64,000 bases of DNA, taken from Theocolax elegans. Its lineage: Eukaryota; Arthropoda; Insecta; Hymenoptera; Cerocephalidae. Below are positions 13,140 through 26,559 of the stretch, one piece after another. Both the position numbers and the translations under genes were made by a program. Below the pieces are notes generated by a model. The model was not told the DNA's origin. It saw nothing but the letters and a program-made list of their open reading frames with translations, and did not search any database. How positions within the stretch are numbered: the first letter of the stretch is position 1; every line of letters begins with the position of its first letter. The DNA is taken from contig CM047428.1 in assembly GCA_026168455.1 (NCBI GenBank), positions 85,516,594 to 85,580,593 on the forward strand. Reading direction: 5' to 3'.

Positions 13140-16100
13140 ATAGCAGCGTAGTACCAAGACCCTTTTACGTCTCTGAGGGGCTTTTTCCTAAAATATTCAG
13201 GAAAACAAGATCGGTACGAACATGGACCTAAAAACCTATGCGAGAAAAGTACGAGCCGACAATTAAACCGGTACTCCTCGTTTTTCTTCGACGAAAAAAA
13301 GGAAAGAAGAAAAGTTGTATTAATATTGAAAGAGCCCGAATGGATGATTCGTTCTTATACGGATGAATTACCGAGATTGATGATGGACTCGAGGAACGTA
13401 CAGTGATGAATATGCGAAACTCCCGCGCGTTTCTGACTCTATGGAAACTTTTAATGGGGATGTATGACGCGAGCCTTTTTTTCAGAACGATCCCTTCTCC
13501 TCCTCGGGAAAGTGTTGTTGGTTTTTAACATTTTTTCGGGGAGGATACGCGAATACAACGTTCTTGTTCATTCCACGCTTATTTGCGAACGATACTTTTC
13601 CTTTATTCTTTTCGGCTAAACATTTTCTCGTTGATTACCGATTATTTCTATGGAGTTTACACGATTATCGACCGCGTATTATTTTTATTCCACGATATTT
13701 TACACAAAGTTTCAAATCCATTAAAAGTTAGGAGAGAAAAAAATAAAAAGAGACTACATTTATGAAACGTGCATTAGGAAAGTTTTATAAATTTTCTCCA
13801 GAGTTCGCGTAAAAATTGAAAGTATGGGTAATGCATTGATAACGTATATGAGAATTGCTATCACCAATATAGATAAACGTATTGGGAAACATTTCAGGTA
13901 AGATACACGTATCCAATATACATATTGCCCATACATTCCACTTGGAAAATGTATAATAAAATAAAGTAAAAAACCATTATCGTAGAGAGACTCTCGAATC
14001 CGAGTTACCTCGATACACATTCAGTCGTCGCTCACTTGTTTTGGCAAATAAATTGCGCTAAAAATTATTTTTTGGTCTTTACCTTATGTTCTTCACTAGA
14101 CAGTTATGAACAATATTAATTATTTTTTAAAAATAATGAATTCCGTATATCTATCAATTTGAAATTGTATTTTTCATAATAAATTGAGATTGACTGTTTT
14201 GATGTTTATAACTTCTTTTTTTGTTCAATTTTATATTTGATAGATACAACAGAAACTTATTGGAAAATATTTTATTGCAATATCGTAGATGATGTATAAA
14301 AATTATATACATTCAAATTAGTATAATTATTTAAAATTCGTTACAAAAATATGGTATTTAATTTATTACCACTGAGGTATTTTACTGGTTTTAAATATGT
14401 GCTAATTTCAGATTAAATATAGTCTATATTTTATCAATTTTGTATTAAATAGATGTAAAATTAATGCTTAAATTGCCATGTAAATCTCACCTATTTAGGT
14501 ATCGCAAAATATTGGCATCACCAGAAAGAAGGTTTCAAATTTAATTTTCATCCTCCCTACCTTATCGACATAAAATATAACAACCAGTGAACGACTAAAT
14601 AAGAAAAAGATGTAATTCTCATAAATTACATACGCGTGTAAATAGCAATTTGAAAAGTTGTTTAATAATGTTCCTTATATATGTTGTAATATTTTTTCGA
14701 AAATATCTCGATTTATTGTTACTATTTATTTGCAAAATAAAGAAAAGGTAAATATATACACGAAAACCAAAGAGTGAACACAAGGCATTCAAATTATATT
14801 ATGGGAACGTCAGTACCCCAAAAAAAAAGTTCAATTATTACGGTTGAAATTTCATAATGGACCTATTTTTTTATGCTAACAGGGTTATCCGTCCATTTTA
14901 TACTTTCTCCTAATAAAGTCACGAAAAAATGTACTCTTTATAAACCGAAATAAGCGGTATAAATTATAAAGTTTTGGTATAACGATCGAGTAACCAAACA
15001 TATGGTACAAAATGATTACGACAAATTGATTATTTTTTAAACGAGTGTACACCCACTGGTAATGTCACTCTATTTAAAAGGCAGTATTAATTAATGCAAT
15101 TATAAGAGTTGACTGTTCTTTTATTAATAATTTTCGAATTTTTGTATTAAGTTTTAGGTAAAAATTACCTTTTTTCTGAGAACCATATTTTATCTGAAAT
15201 GTTAAGTGATAAGGAAATGATAAGGAATAGTTCTCGAAAATTAATAAATATTTACGTATAAAATTTGGCACATGGAAAGCTTCTTCAAAAACCAAGAGCA
15301 TGAAAGTTTGCATAAACATTTCTTAATAATATTCGATACCATATAATTTTAAGTTGGTAAGATGAGCAGGGAAAAATTCATTAAATAAGATAATCAGTTT
15401 TCTATGAATGACTTGCCCTATCGATTGTATACGAAACACATCGAATAGTCGTATAGCCTAGTTTTCGAAATGAAAGAAACAGCTCGTGTTGACTTTTCAC
15501 CGTTGTCGTCTCGAAATCAATTTGTCCCGGACATTGGTTACAGATTTTAACCAGAATTTTGTAATCAATGACTGGAGTCTTATCGAGTGATTTATGTGGT
15601 TTTAGCAAGGATTTGGACGCGCGAGTGATTCATTTGTCATTTTCTCGAGATTTTCAACTCTCCAGAGGAAGATACGAGGGAGAGAGGGAGAGGAGGTAGG
15701 GAGAGAGGAAAAGAGTGTGAGGTGGTGCAAAAGAGAGGTAAAGACCGCGCGAACGAGTGAGGCAGAAAGTAAGGGAGAGAAACAATATACGAGGCGTCTC
15801 GCAGAAACAATGCCACGTCGTACATCATCCAAGACACCCTCCATTAAAAATATTACGCCATCTTGCTCTCGGCGTAGGTATAGCCAAAGGGTGGGGAAGG
15901 GAGCGAGAGAGAGAGAGAGAAGGAAAGATTGCCTTTCTCGGTCGTCAGGTCCGAATAACAATGTGGCCATTGTTGAGAAGAGCACATCCGCGCTACATCT
16001 GCTTCTGAAATATGCAAGCGCCTTAAGACTCCGGGAAAAGCTTCCCTGCTCGCTCGCTCACTCGGTCGCATCCCTCTCTTTCATTGTTGCACTTTCGCAG

Positions 16101-19100
16101 GCGTGAAAACGCCACGAGGAATTAATTAAAAAATATCGCGCGAAACCCATTGCCGTAGGAAATTCTCGGATATTTTCCAACCGTCGGTACTACCTTCGTC
16201 TCTTTCATCTTTCATCTATCTTTCGTTCCTTCCTTCCTTTTTTTATTTATTTCTCCGCTCTCCGATAAATTGGATCGGATGCACCGATTTATTTTTCATA
16301 ATCATCGATAAATATATTTTTCATCTCTATCCTTGACGATCCACGTAAGAAAAATATCATTTTTAAAAAAGTAGACTATTATGTCGATCAACCGTTTGTA
16401 TTTTGATTGTTAAATTCAAATGATTAAATACTAATGACGTTGCGATCGACGACAAAATTGCCAAACAAAAATACAGCTCGTAGAGGCTGACGTTTAAACG
16501 GGATCAAGCGAAAGGACGCGTCAATGTGTAAAAGCGTTAAACACGAAAAAAAAACGATATCGAAGGTATCGAAAGAAGAAGATTAAACGATTAGTAAATA
16601 AAGAGAGAAAAAATGGGGAAGAAGACTAAAGGAAGTATAACAATTAGGAAGTTTGTACGTTGGATACACAAAGCACATTAAATCTTGCAGGTTCAGACGA
16701 AACTGATTTCAAAGGCACATACGAGGTAGCTTCGGATAGATTTATCAATAATTACGGGGCGCACTGAAATTAGGTATATATGCAGACACGTGTGTGTACG
16801 CGCGGGTGCGTGTGGGTGTGGGTGTGAGCGTGCACATATACACAGGGGCGTACAGACACGTACATACTGCCATGGGTACGGGGTACAGCAGACCGAAGCT
16901 CGACCGAAGTGTATAACCGAGCCGAGGATAATGCCTGAATTACAGAGGCGGAACTGTGCTGGCATTTTGGTTTTGGTAGAAGCGGATGCTAACGCGTCTC
17001 ACCTAAGCTACAAACTCGCCTCTTCCTCTCTTCCTCTCTTCCTCTCCCTCTCTCCCTCTCTCACTCTCTCACTCTATCCTTGTTCGCTTCATTTCTTACT
17101 CTCTACCTCTCGCTCCCTCTCGCTCCCTCTCGCTCCCTTTTACTTTCTACGTCGTACGCAGTGGAAAATCTATTCAATTACAAACTTCCCTACGAAATAC
17201 GTTTAATTGTCTATTTATACTTGTCTGCAAGTTTAATCCCTTTATGAAGAATGGCTAATATGTTTAATTCGAGTGAAATATTAGACAATTATCTCTTCAT
17301 TTTACTTTCATCTCTTTTTCCTTTACGCTATACTTCGCATTTATATAAAGATCATTCTTTACTTTTTACATTCTATCACGGTAAATTATTACAAGTTGGC
17401 CTCGAGTCAAGAGTCCTACAACAGTGATGTCAAGTCCCGCTACTTTATCAACATTGAAAATACGCATCAGGAGTTATTGGATCTGATGCGTATTAAATCT
17501 CATCTAAGGGTTCGGTTGTAAATAATTGATTTATTATTAGATTAAATTACGGTGTAATCATAATAATGATGATTATTAGACGGGTCCATGTCACAAGTGT
17601 TTCTTAATTAGGTCTACCCGGTTCATTTATATAGCACCTGTTGGTGACAATAAACAACGATCGAAACCTTCGGATATTTTTACGAAATAACCCAATCGAT
17701 GATTATGGCAATTTCTCAAACTTCGTTCATTTACGTATAAAAAATTATTGTGATAGAACGGTAAAATTTGTAGCGATTTCCTTACGAATGAGATGAATAT
17801 TCGATTAATTGTTGTTAATTATACCTTATATATCTCGTTATTAGAAAATTTTTGTTCTCGTACGTATAATTAATTAAAAATTCGAAATCCGTTTTTTGTA
17901 CCTTTAGTAATCTAATGCAAATTTGTATCGATTTTTAGTTTATAAACCAAACTTCGAAGTCCAACGCTATAATAAAGTGCACTATATTTTTGCAACGAAT
18001 TTTAACAATATTTCTTATGAGAATTATTAGATATTACAAAAGATTCTGCTCATTAGCCATGATTTCGCTAAGACTTTGCAAGTTAATATTTTTTAATGAT
18101 TTTCCCAGAGTAATCAATAATCTGCAAAAAAAAAAGATTATATTTAATACTCAAACGATACAAGAGGAATTAGCGAAACGATCGTTTTGAAATAATTAAT
18201 TTCAAATATATGAACAAAATTAATAACTTTTTATCGATAACAATTGGGTATACCAATCGAGGTTTGCGAGTAATTAAAAATTGTAATCATTTAAGGATAA
18301 AAATAATTACTAGTTGATATTCATAGTAGTTTTAGAAAAAAGTAAATATATCGGTAATCAAATAATAAATTGCGATGTACTAACTGACTATTATAGATTG
18401 TGCCCCACGCAGCTGTTTCAAATTCGATGCTTTCCGATATATAAAAGTAATGTTCGGGGTAATAAATATGTGCAATATTTCTTAATGTTGCAAGTTAATG
18501 TATTTCGTAATTGCCCAAAAGAGAAACTTTACGCAGTTATCTGTAAGGCTATAACCTCTTAAGTTTTTATTTTAAATCGAAAAACTTATTGAAAATATTG
18601 AAGCTAATTGAATAATTTACGAGAATCTTTGAACGCTAATAAAAAAAGAAGCGTAATCGGATAAAATCATTACCGGCAATTAAAATTATTCGATTTATTC
18701 GTAAGCATTAATTTACTTGGTGGATGCGAAATAGAATATTGAAACCTACTATTTCCAATAAAAATTAGGGACGCGAGGTCGAAATGTAGAAAGACAATGA
18801 ACGTGTAATTAATTTGAGAGAGAACGTAAGATGTAAAGATTCAAAATAAGCGTATATAGACCTGTGTGCAATATAGATACGTATGCAATATAAAATCCTA
18901 ATTTATCACTTATGCAAATGTTAGCCACTTGAAAACAAGCTGTGCCAAAGGCTGATTTGATATGCAACTTTGTAATCCAGGAACGAACGTCGTGGGGTCG
19001 CATCTTGCGCGATCTCGTCGAGCGCAAAGTCACCGGCTCATTTTTTACGACAGTTTTATAGTCGTCCATCGCTGCCCTCCTGCTTTTTAATCTCTTCCGA

Positions 19101-20440
19101 CCGCATAAAGCAAAGTTATGCGCGTGTTACGGGATATCGCCGTCGACTAGTTTTTTTTTTATGAGCTGTCGCTCCTCGACGACGACGAGGAAGAGATACT
19201 TTTTCTTCTTCTTCTTCTTCTTCTTCTTCTCCTTTTCCTAGTGTGCGCCCGTGTGTGTGGGATGCGTGCGTGTGTGGCGCGGAAAAACTTTTCAAGGGAC
19301 TCTCGAGTCTCCGGGATGTTAGCGCTCTTGTTTCTTCCATTTACCTTCCGTATAAATTTAGTGTCGTAACTTTTTTCCTTGACTTTTTCTTCCTACATAC
19401 TCGGTAGGACTTGGCATCAAAAGTAATTAATAGCCACCGAATTTTATTGGAATTCCCGTGACGTTTATTGGACACGCGTATGAATTTGACGATTGACCGA
19501 TATTTCTATAAAGCCATTTTTAAACTTGATGTAAAGGATACCGACTTTTATTAACTATAAAAAATTCGGACATGAAATGTTAGAACAAAAATGTGATCGA
19601 AAATTTTAAGTGTAATTTACCGTGACCATTAAAATTAACCTTTTAATTCAGCACCTCTGAAAATTGGAAAAAATTGAATTTTCCACTGATTATAGAATGA
19701 GTGTAGACAAACGTAGAAATTTATTAGACATGTCGTGTTAAAGAACGAAATGTATGTTTAAAAATAATTTCTTCATTATTTTTCCATAAATTTAAATGTA
19801 CGTCCAAGTATTTGTAAGAATCGTTGATATTTCCCAGATGATTCCAAGTCAATGGCGAACACGGACGATATAACTTAACAAATTACATTTAAATGAATTT
19901 AAAAGTCAGAAATCATAAATGTAATATAGAACAGATACAGAAATTCAAAATAGTTACATTTTAAATAAAATAGAAAACGATGTTTCGGTGGCTTTAAATC
20001 CGTAAATATATGTACGTATAGGTAACTAAAAACAAAATACTAAAATTATGGATTTAAAAAGAACGTGAATGAGAAATTTTAGGGTCCAACCATTAAAAAA
20101 TCAGCTAGGGTGTAACATTTTCACGTACACCATTTAAACAAGAAAAGGAAACGTACGCGTCTCCCCAACGAAAAGCATTACTTTCTCCCGGTTCAGCATT
20201 AAAATGAAAAAAGATATGAATACATCTTCATCAACGATCGAGTCTCTCTCTCTCTCTTTTTCTTTTTAGCGTTATAAAGTATATATTCGTATCTATTTAA
20301 ACGAGCTTGAGAGCATTATTTTTGACGGGATGTAAACTAAAAGTGTGAGACGTAAATTAATTACCGAGTCGCCAAGAGACCAAAGGGAGGACAAGAGAGA
20401 AGGAAAGAAAAAAAAAGAAGAAGCAAAGCGGAGGTGGCAA
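13140..20440. other. Non-coding intronic sequence, largely AT-rich
   Basis: From 13760 to 15400 and 17200 to 18960 the DNA is AT-rich and I see nothing in it beyond one perfect hairpin at 17459-17494. GC-richer blocks lie at 15600-16100, 16780-17150 and 18970-19340 and contain GA, GT and CTCT arrays and a (TTC)n run at 19203-19231. No recognisable gene. Confidence 0.5.
19203..19231. repeat. (TTC)n microsatellite
   Basis: About nine TTC units. Confidence 0.92.
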
Positions 20441-20444
20441 GAGA

Positions 20445-20449
<5 letters not shown>

Positions 20450-20485
<36 letters not shown>
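20450..20485. repeat. (GA)n microsatellite
   Basis: About eighteen GA units. Confidence 0.95.
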
Positions 20486-20488
<3 letters not shown>

Positions 20489-23400
20489 TCCAATTTGCGG
20501 GGCGTATGACCTTAAAGCTACGGGGCGTCTTTATTAAACGAGCCCGTGACTCGCCCTTATGCCTTAACCGACATATTACTTAGGGGCAAGCCACGCATTA
20601 ACGCAACCAACCTCCCCTCCATCATTCTTCTCGAGCTCGCGTCAAAGCTTACTTTCATTCCCTCCTTTTGTTCTCAGCCCTCGTCTCTTCCTCTCCCATT
20701 TATACCCCCACCCACCCTTCCCCCCCTTTTTTTTCGTTAATGCATACATTTTTTTATTTTGTTTCGTTACAACCGATACGAGCCTTCTTTAATCCTCTCT
20801 CTCCCTCTTTCTCATTTTCAATACCACGAGCACTTTCGCGAATTCTAAAATTCGTTTAAAAACCCAAGTCAATTAAAAATTATTGATTTCGCTATAATCG
20901 AGGGAACGAGTGCACATACCCCCGAAATTAGTTGAATGATATTTCGAGCGCAATTTGTAAACGTTACGACGCGCCCATTTTCACTTTTACAATATCCTGC
21001 GAGTGTATACACCAACGTGGCCCAAATAAATGCAAACTGTATTATTATTTTGTCGGATAATATATAAATCGAACCATCGATTTAAAAATTAATTTTAAGC
21101 TTCATCGTCGAGGAAAAAAGTGTATATTTTAAGAGAACGGAAATGTTGTCCCTGGGTGTATAAGTATAAGGATGAGAAGCGTAACCAAATTCTTTATGAA
21201 AACTTTTATTGCGATACTTGGGGCAGGGCAGGCGATATATAGATTATGTAATTTTATTGTATTATTGTAGATGTAATTGCTCGTTCAATGATAGACGAAA
21301 TGCGAGTGCTCCATTTGCCAGGCTCTGTGCATTCCCAGCCTGCAGAAATTGGTCATATCTTTTTACGAGCAATGCCAAATGTACGACATTATTGTATTTG
21401 ACAGCCCGGCCGTGGAAACTAAATTAATGTTACATTCCCGTATTTCAATTTCTTTCGTTTCTTCTTGTTTATTTACCTTCTTTTTTTATAACCTACTCTT
21501 TCATTGACAAATCCAAATTGTTACTATTATTCGGTTGTTGCATTCTTTTTAAACGCGAGCTTTTCCTCAATTGTTCAATGAATAGAGGGTAGTTATATCA
21601 CTGGCTTGTAAGTTACATGCAAAAATAAAAAAAATACAAAATATCGTTTATTATCAACAGATTGTTTAACTGTGGATTAATTTTGTATAAATTAATAACT
21701 CAAACAAAAATACTTAAAATTATGTATAATCAATTTTTTTTATTATCGAAACGCGCGATAATGCCTGACGCAAGTATAGTGAGCGCGTAAGTCGTTTAGT
21801 CATTAAATGTAAAATTATTTTTTGATTAGTATATATACTTTATTGCCGATTATTCGAACACTTTAATCCTCCCTTTTCAAGGCAATAATACTACTTATGA
21901 AACACGTGACATGGTGGATAAAACATTCCAGCTCGAATTACAGGGGTCCCGCTTTTTTTGAAGATTTAACAATTTACAATTAAGATATATTGAATGAAAA
22001 AGAAACTAATGTGCCAAATTCGTAGAGCAATGACAATAAAAAAATATAACTAAGTGAAGAGCTGCATGTCGTTTTATGTCCAAATTAATATTTTAACAGA
22101 CAGATAAATTTACGTGTAGTTCTTTAAATTACTCGATAAAAAGGATATTTCTAAAAATAGATATAAGTATAGAAAACTACTTAGTGTTTTCTTAATTCAT
22201 CCCATCTAATGTTTAACAACGATAAAAAATGGATCGATAAATGTTTATGTAATTAGTATAGGACTAGGACGAAGCCACAAAGATGAATAAGGGTATAATT
22301 TTGGCCAAAAGTGTTAAAATAAAAAAAGTAATGATAATAAAGTTGGGGAAAGAATAAGTTTGAAAGTTAGTAGTAATAAATGATAAATAAATAGGATATA
22401 GGTATAGGTATAAAGGGGAAAGTCGTATTAAATACTTTAACAAGACGATAACGGGAGTTTTAGACGTTAGGGCATAGAAGACGAAGATGAGGTGGAGGAT
22501 GAGAAGGAGGAGGAGGCAGAAGAAGAACAAGAAGAAGAAGAAGGGCAGGCAGTTACCCAAAGATATGAACAATGGACGACCTCGTTACATTTTGAGCCGT
22601 TGATAGTTAAGCCGACGACTGAGCGGTCTTAGTGTTTAAACCGCGACGGGCCGCATTCATTCGACATTGTACCAAGAGCCTCTGGTTTTTACTGGCGATT
22701 CTTTCTCCTCCTCCTCCTCCTTCCCCTTCTCCTTACCCTACCGAAAGGGGTTTTAGCCCGATGGTACCACTCCAGGTGTGACTGTGTCCGTGTCTGTGTA
22801 TGTGTGCGAGAGTACTCCTCTCCCTCGAGAAATCGCGCGCCTCGGGCTCTTTTTTGCGGCGATTTCACGCTCGCGCATCTGCCCCTCTTTCACTCGCCCT
22901 GTGTTATTCTCTCGCATTTTTCTCGCTCTCTCCCCCTCCAGACGAGTAGAGTGAATTAGAGATATTATTTCCTCAGGTTCCTCCACCTATCTCCCCACAT
23001 TTTTAACAATTGCATTCCCCTCGTTTGCATAGCCGACGTGCATCGCATTTTTCCGCTCGACGCTCTTGAAAGAAGGGACAACTCTTAACTGAAATTTCAA
23101 TATTATTTTTCCTTTCGCGGTTCCTTTTTTCTCTTACTTTTACCGCCACGTGTATCTGTTAAGAACAAGTTTTAAATAACACCATCGTAAGGGATTCTAA
23201 TTTGTACTGTTATATTTATGTTATTATTGCGAATTATCATTTTTTTATTTGTATTCGCAAATAAATTCATCCACTCTGTTATTTTAACGAGTTGACAGAT
23301 GCGATATTTAATTTTTAATCAAATACAAATAAATGTATCTAGCAAGTACATTTATTTATATATTTATTTCAATAAATATTTTATTTCTTAATTAGAAATT

Positions 23401-26138
23401 TTAGGTCAAATATTACCATTATACGATATTATCCACCCGATACTATTTGGCCAATTTATGGTGAAATTTCTACTCAGATAAAATCTCAAAATTTTGTATA
23501 CTACGTATATATATCTATCTACCACACTTTCAGTCTCGCATTCATCGAAGATTTAAAATAAAACTACATTTCGGCAATATACAAACTCGAAAGAAAGAAA
23601 AAAAATAACCCTTTTAAAAAATTTCAGTTGTGTTATTCGTTATTTTTATAGTTTTTCAAAAATACAATGAAATTTTTTCGGATATACGATCCTTGAAGAA
23701 ACTACGTACAGGGTTGGAACGTGAAATACCTACGAGTATTTGGAATTCTTACGTGTCTTATTAGAAATTAATAATTGTTTACCCCAAGGCGTTTAATATT
23801 TTGAAATCAGGTTATTCCGGATACTCGTAATATTTTAAGGTGACCCCTTATAAGTTTAGTTAACGACGAACAGACGAAAATTTTCGTGAATATTTCAAAA
23901 CAATGAACGAGCAAAAAGGCATTCTATTGAAAATATTCATTTTCCATAGTGTTCGAGTGCAAATATATTTTATAACCGTATCTTAAACTACACTAGGAAA
24001 AAAAGTTACTCGAAATCTTTAACGTACAATACTCGTATAGTTGAAGATAAATATTATTTTAAAAGTATATATAAATTTGCACTCCGAAACCTTTTTCTTC
24101 ATTTTTAAACTCGATATTTAGTAAATGTTCAATTTTTCGATTTGCGAAGTTCGTGCAGCAGCAGTCTGTGCGCGTAATCCAAAATTGAAACTAAAAAGGA
24201 AATCGTTAAACAAATAAAATCGGGATGTAATTTTAAATTTGACAACGAAGAGGTCACGGAATGTAATTTAATGGTTTATATTAATTCGACACCTGTATAA
24301 ATTGCAACAAAATCGTGAGCGAAAAAAAAATACTATTAAAATCCATGGATATGCAATTACAGCTCTTACCCGAAGAGCCAAAGCCACTTTAATTTCGCGT
24401 TATATTTTACCCGGTCGCTTTTGTTAATCGAATAAGCTAGTATTAAGCAATCGATACAGTCAAATGGAAGAAAAAAGAAATTTTTTTTGACCAATCGAGG
24501 ATCAACGCATTTATGTGTGCAAAGTTCGAGGGAGGGGAACAAATAATTTCCCAATTCTACAGATTTATAGCGTTTATCAAACGTAAAATTTTTGTTTTGC
24601 GTACCGTGCGTTCATTCCGACCGATGATTATTATAAGCGAAAATTAGTTAGTTCGTATACTTATAAATTTGCAAGAGCGCTTTAATTATCAAGAGCAGCT
24701 GTGTACGTGTATGTGCGTTTGCGCGCACACATCTGTGTGTATCGAGTCGTGTTTTGATTGTACGTCGACGCGATAGCCGTTGGCAACTGGGAAATGCAGA
24801 GAGGGGCCACTAATTTATATTTCGCCTCTTTGTTTACATTCCCGAGGCTGTGCGTTACCTCTCGAGGAAAAGATTGGACAACGCCCCTTCTTCTTGTTAA
24901 TTAAATAACCGCAAGATTTTCTATTTATCAATGAGACATGGATTATTTGTTCCTATTTTTTGTTACCTACTGTCGGTTAAATTAGATCTTGACAATTTTC
25001 TAAAGATGTGGTCGTCGCAAATGTGTAGTATTCGTATTCACATGATTTAAGTTTTCTTTTCTTTGCAAAAATGGTTTTATAGTATTGTAGTGGGAACGTG
25101 CAAATATCTCGTTGTTATATATATATTATATGCACAAATACCATTTTTTCATATAAAATTTAATATACTTTTATTATTACCACATTTAGATGATCAAATG
25201 GAATTACTAAAATTATAGTAATTTTTACTGTACACCGTGTATACAAATTGACTAGGAAAATTTAAATTTTGTAAAGTAAGTATTAATTTGTACCTTGTTG
25301 CTTTTTATAAATTGATCATTTCTTTTATTTTTAATTATTTAGAGTTCATTTTTATAATATTGAGGTTAAAATCCAAGTTCTTAGCAGACCGATGCTCGTA
25401 ACGTCAGGTCATTGGATCAATTGAAACATATAACATTTTTTACTATTTTTTTTATCAATACTGGAAATTGTAAATTGAATTCGAAGTATATCACGATTCA
25501 GAGAGAAAAAGTTTAAAAACAATAAAACAAAATACGTATATAAAATTCGACGAAATATTGGTCCAATATCGGTATTTTATATTTGTATGTTTTATAGTTT
25601 TCTTTGATAATACATATTAAAAATAGCCGGTGTATTAAAAGATAATGAGCTAAAACAGATGATTGACTATATAATTTCCGTTTGAACGTAGTCGTAACTA
25701 AGCACAATTCAATTTTCAATATATTTTTGTCTTTTAATGTTCTTACAAATAGTAATACGAATTATATATTCACTTTCAGAGGTACAATTAGATAGAAAAT
25801 AATAAATCAACAGATTTTTTATATAATAATGATACACAGTAAATGTTTTTCTTTAACATGCTAGGACCCCTGGTTAAATTATTAGAATAAAAATATATAA
25901 ATTCTTTCTCTAAAAACGATTTTCTTAAATACAAAATAAATAAATAATTAAATAAATTTTTAAATAAAGGTATAAAAAGTCGGTATGAAATGAATATAAA
26001 CTACAAAACAACTATTCCTAACATTAAAACATAAAAATACTTGATTGGAAATTAAACGTCAATTGATCTAATATTACAAAAATTAAATATAATGACGTTT
26101 AAAGTTGTCGTGGAATGATGAATAAATGAATAAAAAGT
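20486..26138. other. Non-coding intronic sequence adjoining the heph exon donor side
   Basis: Contains polypyrimidine DNA (20640-20860), a GAA/GGA-rich tract (22488-22545), a CTC-rich tract (22704-22722) and a modestly GC-rich block at 22590-23070. The remaining sequence, especially 23150-26100, is AT-rich and I see nothing recognisable. RRM2-type heph exons were specifically looked for on the minus strand and not found. Confidence 0.5.
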
Positions 26139-26144
26139 ACTTAC

Positions 26145-26330
26145 ATTCGACGTGTTTGCGATGGCATTTGTGGGACTGCCTCCAGCATTGTTGTGTGCCT
26201 GATCGGTCTTTAATTCTCGGTGATTACTAAACTGTACGTAGACAGCCCTTCCCCTGAGTTGGGTCGGACAAGACGCGTAGTACGAGACCATCGTAGTTGC
26301 TGCGCCTTCGTCCGCCATTTCCAAAAGTGC
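26145..26330 (-). CDS. heph: Internal coding exon of polypyrimidine-tract-binding protein (PTBP1/hephaestus homologue), second half of RRM1
   Basis: This is an internal exon, not a whole gene. Read on the minus strand it is 186 nt (62 codons, in frame from its first base). It is bounded by a TTTCAG acceptor (26331-26336) and a GTAAGT donor (26139-26144). The translation starts ALLEMADEG and contains YYASCPTQLRGR, VYVQFSNH and RELKTDQAHNN. That matches the end of the RNP1 strand, helix 2 and beta-4 strand of RRM1 in PTB proteins, followed by the start of the RRM1-RRM2 linker. PTB proteins are nuclear hnRNPs that bind CU-rich RNA and repress or modulate splicing, translation and localisation; Drosophila hephaestus is the fly member. 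The exon is symmetric (phase 0 at both ends), so skipping it would keep frame but remove half of RRM1. The intron just upstream is purine-rich before the AG, so the 3' splice site looks weak. Splice sites and conserved RRM sequence argue against a retrocopy. The symbol rests on recognising the protein family, not on a database search. Confidence 0.93.
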
Positions 26331-26554
26331 CTGAAACGTTTTGTTTTTTCAATAACAACTCAATTTCTCATATTTTTCCACATATATCAAATTTTAATCG
26401 TTTGGTGTTACAAATTATGTTTATATAAATTATTCAGTATTTTACGAGCGAACATTTAATTTTTAAATTAAAAAAACATCGTCGTAGGACGCTTCTAATT
26501 TTTTACAAACTTTTGCTGATTGCATAAGCGGAATATTTTCGACGGACCCGTATT

Positions 26555-26559
26555 ACAGG
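26555..26559. repeat. 5' target-site duplication ACAGG of the BEL/Pao insertion
   Basis: ACAGG immediately precedes the TGTT of the 5' LTR and recurs immediately after the 3' LTR. Five bp is the usual duplication size for this superfamily. Confidence 0.93.

Larger units (their letters stand above)
1..26144 (-). other. heph: Downstream intron of the heph homologue, truncated by the window edge
   Basis: On the minus strand this begins with the GTAAGT donor after the RRM1 exon. I looked on the minus strand for the RRM2 block (the LYPVTLDVLYQIF-like and CCTLRI-like segments known from the family) and found none down to position 1. The intron is therefore at least 26 kb if the exon is normally spliced. 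It holds microsatellites and one MITE. Long introns are usual in insect heph genes, but the length here is an inference from not finding exons. Confidence 0.5.

Noticed and set aside
16693..16965. Minus-strand LYPVP-like peptide considered as heph RRM2
   Set aside because: Only four or five residues match and the flanking translation comes from a GT-rich repeat; not an RRM.
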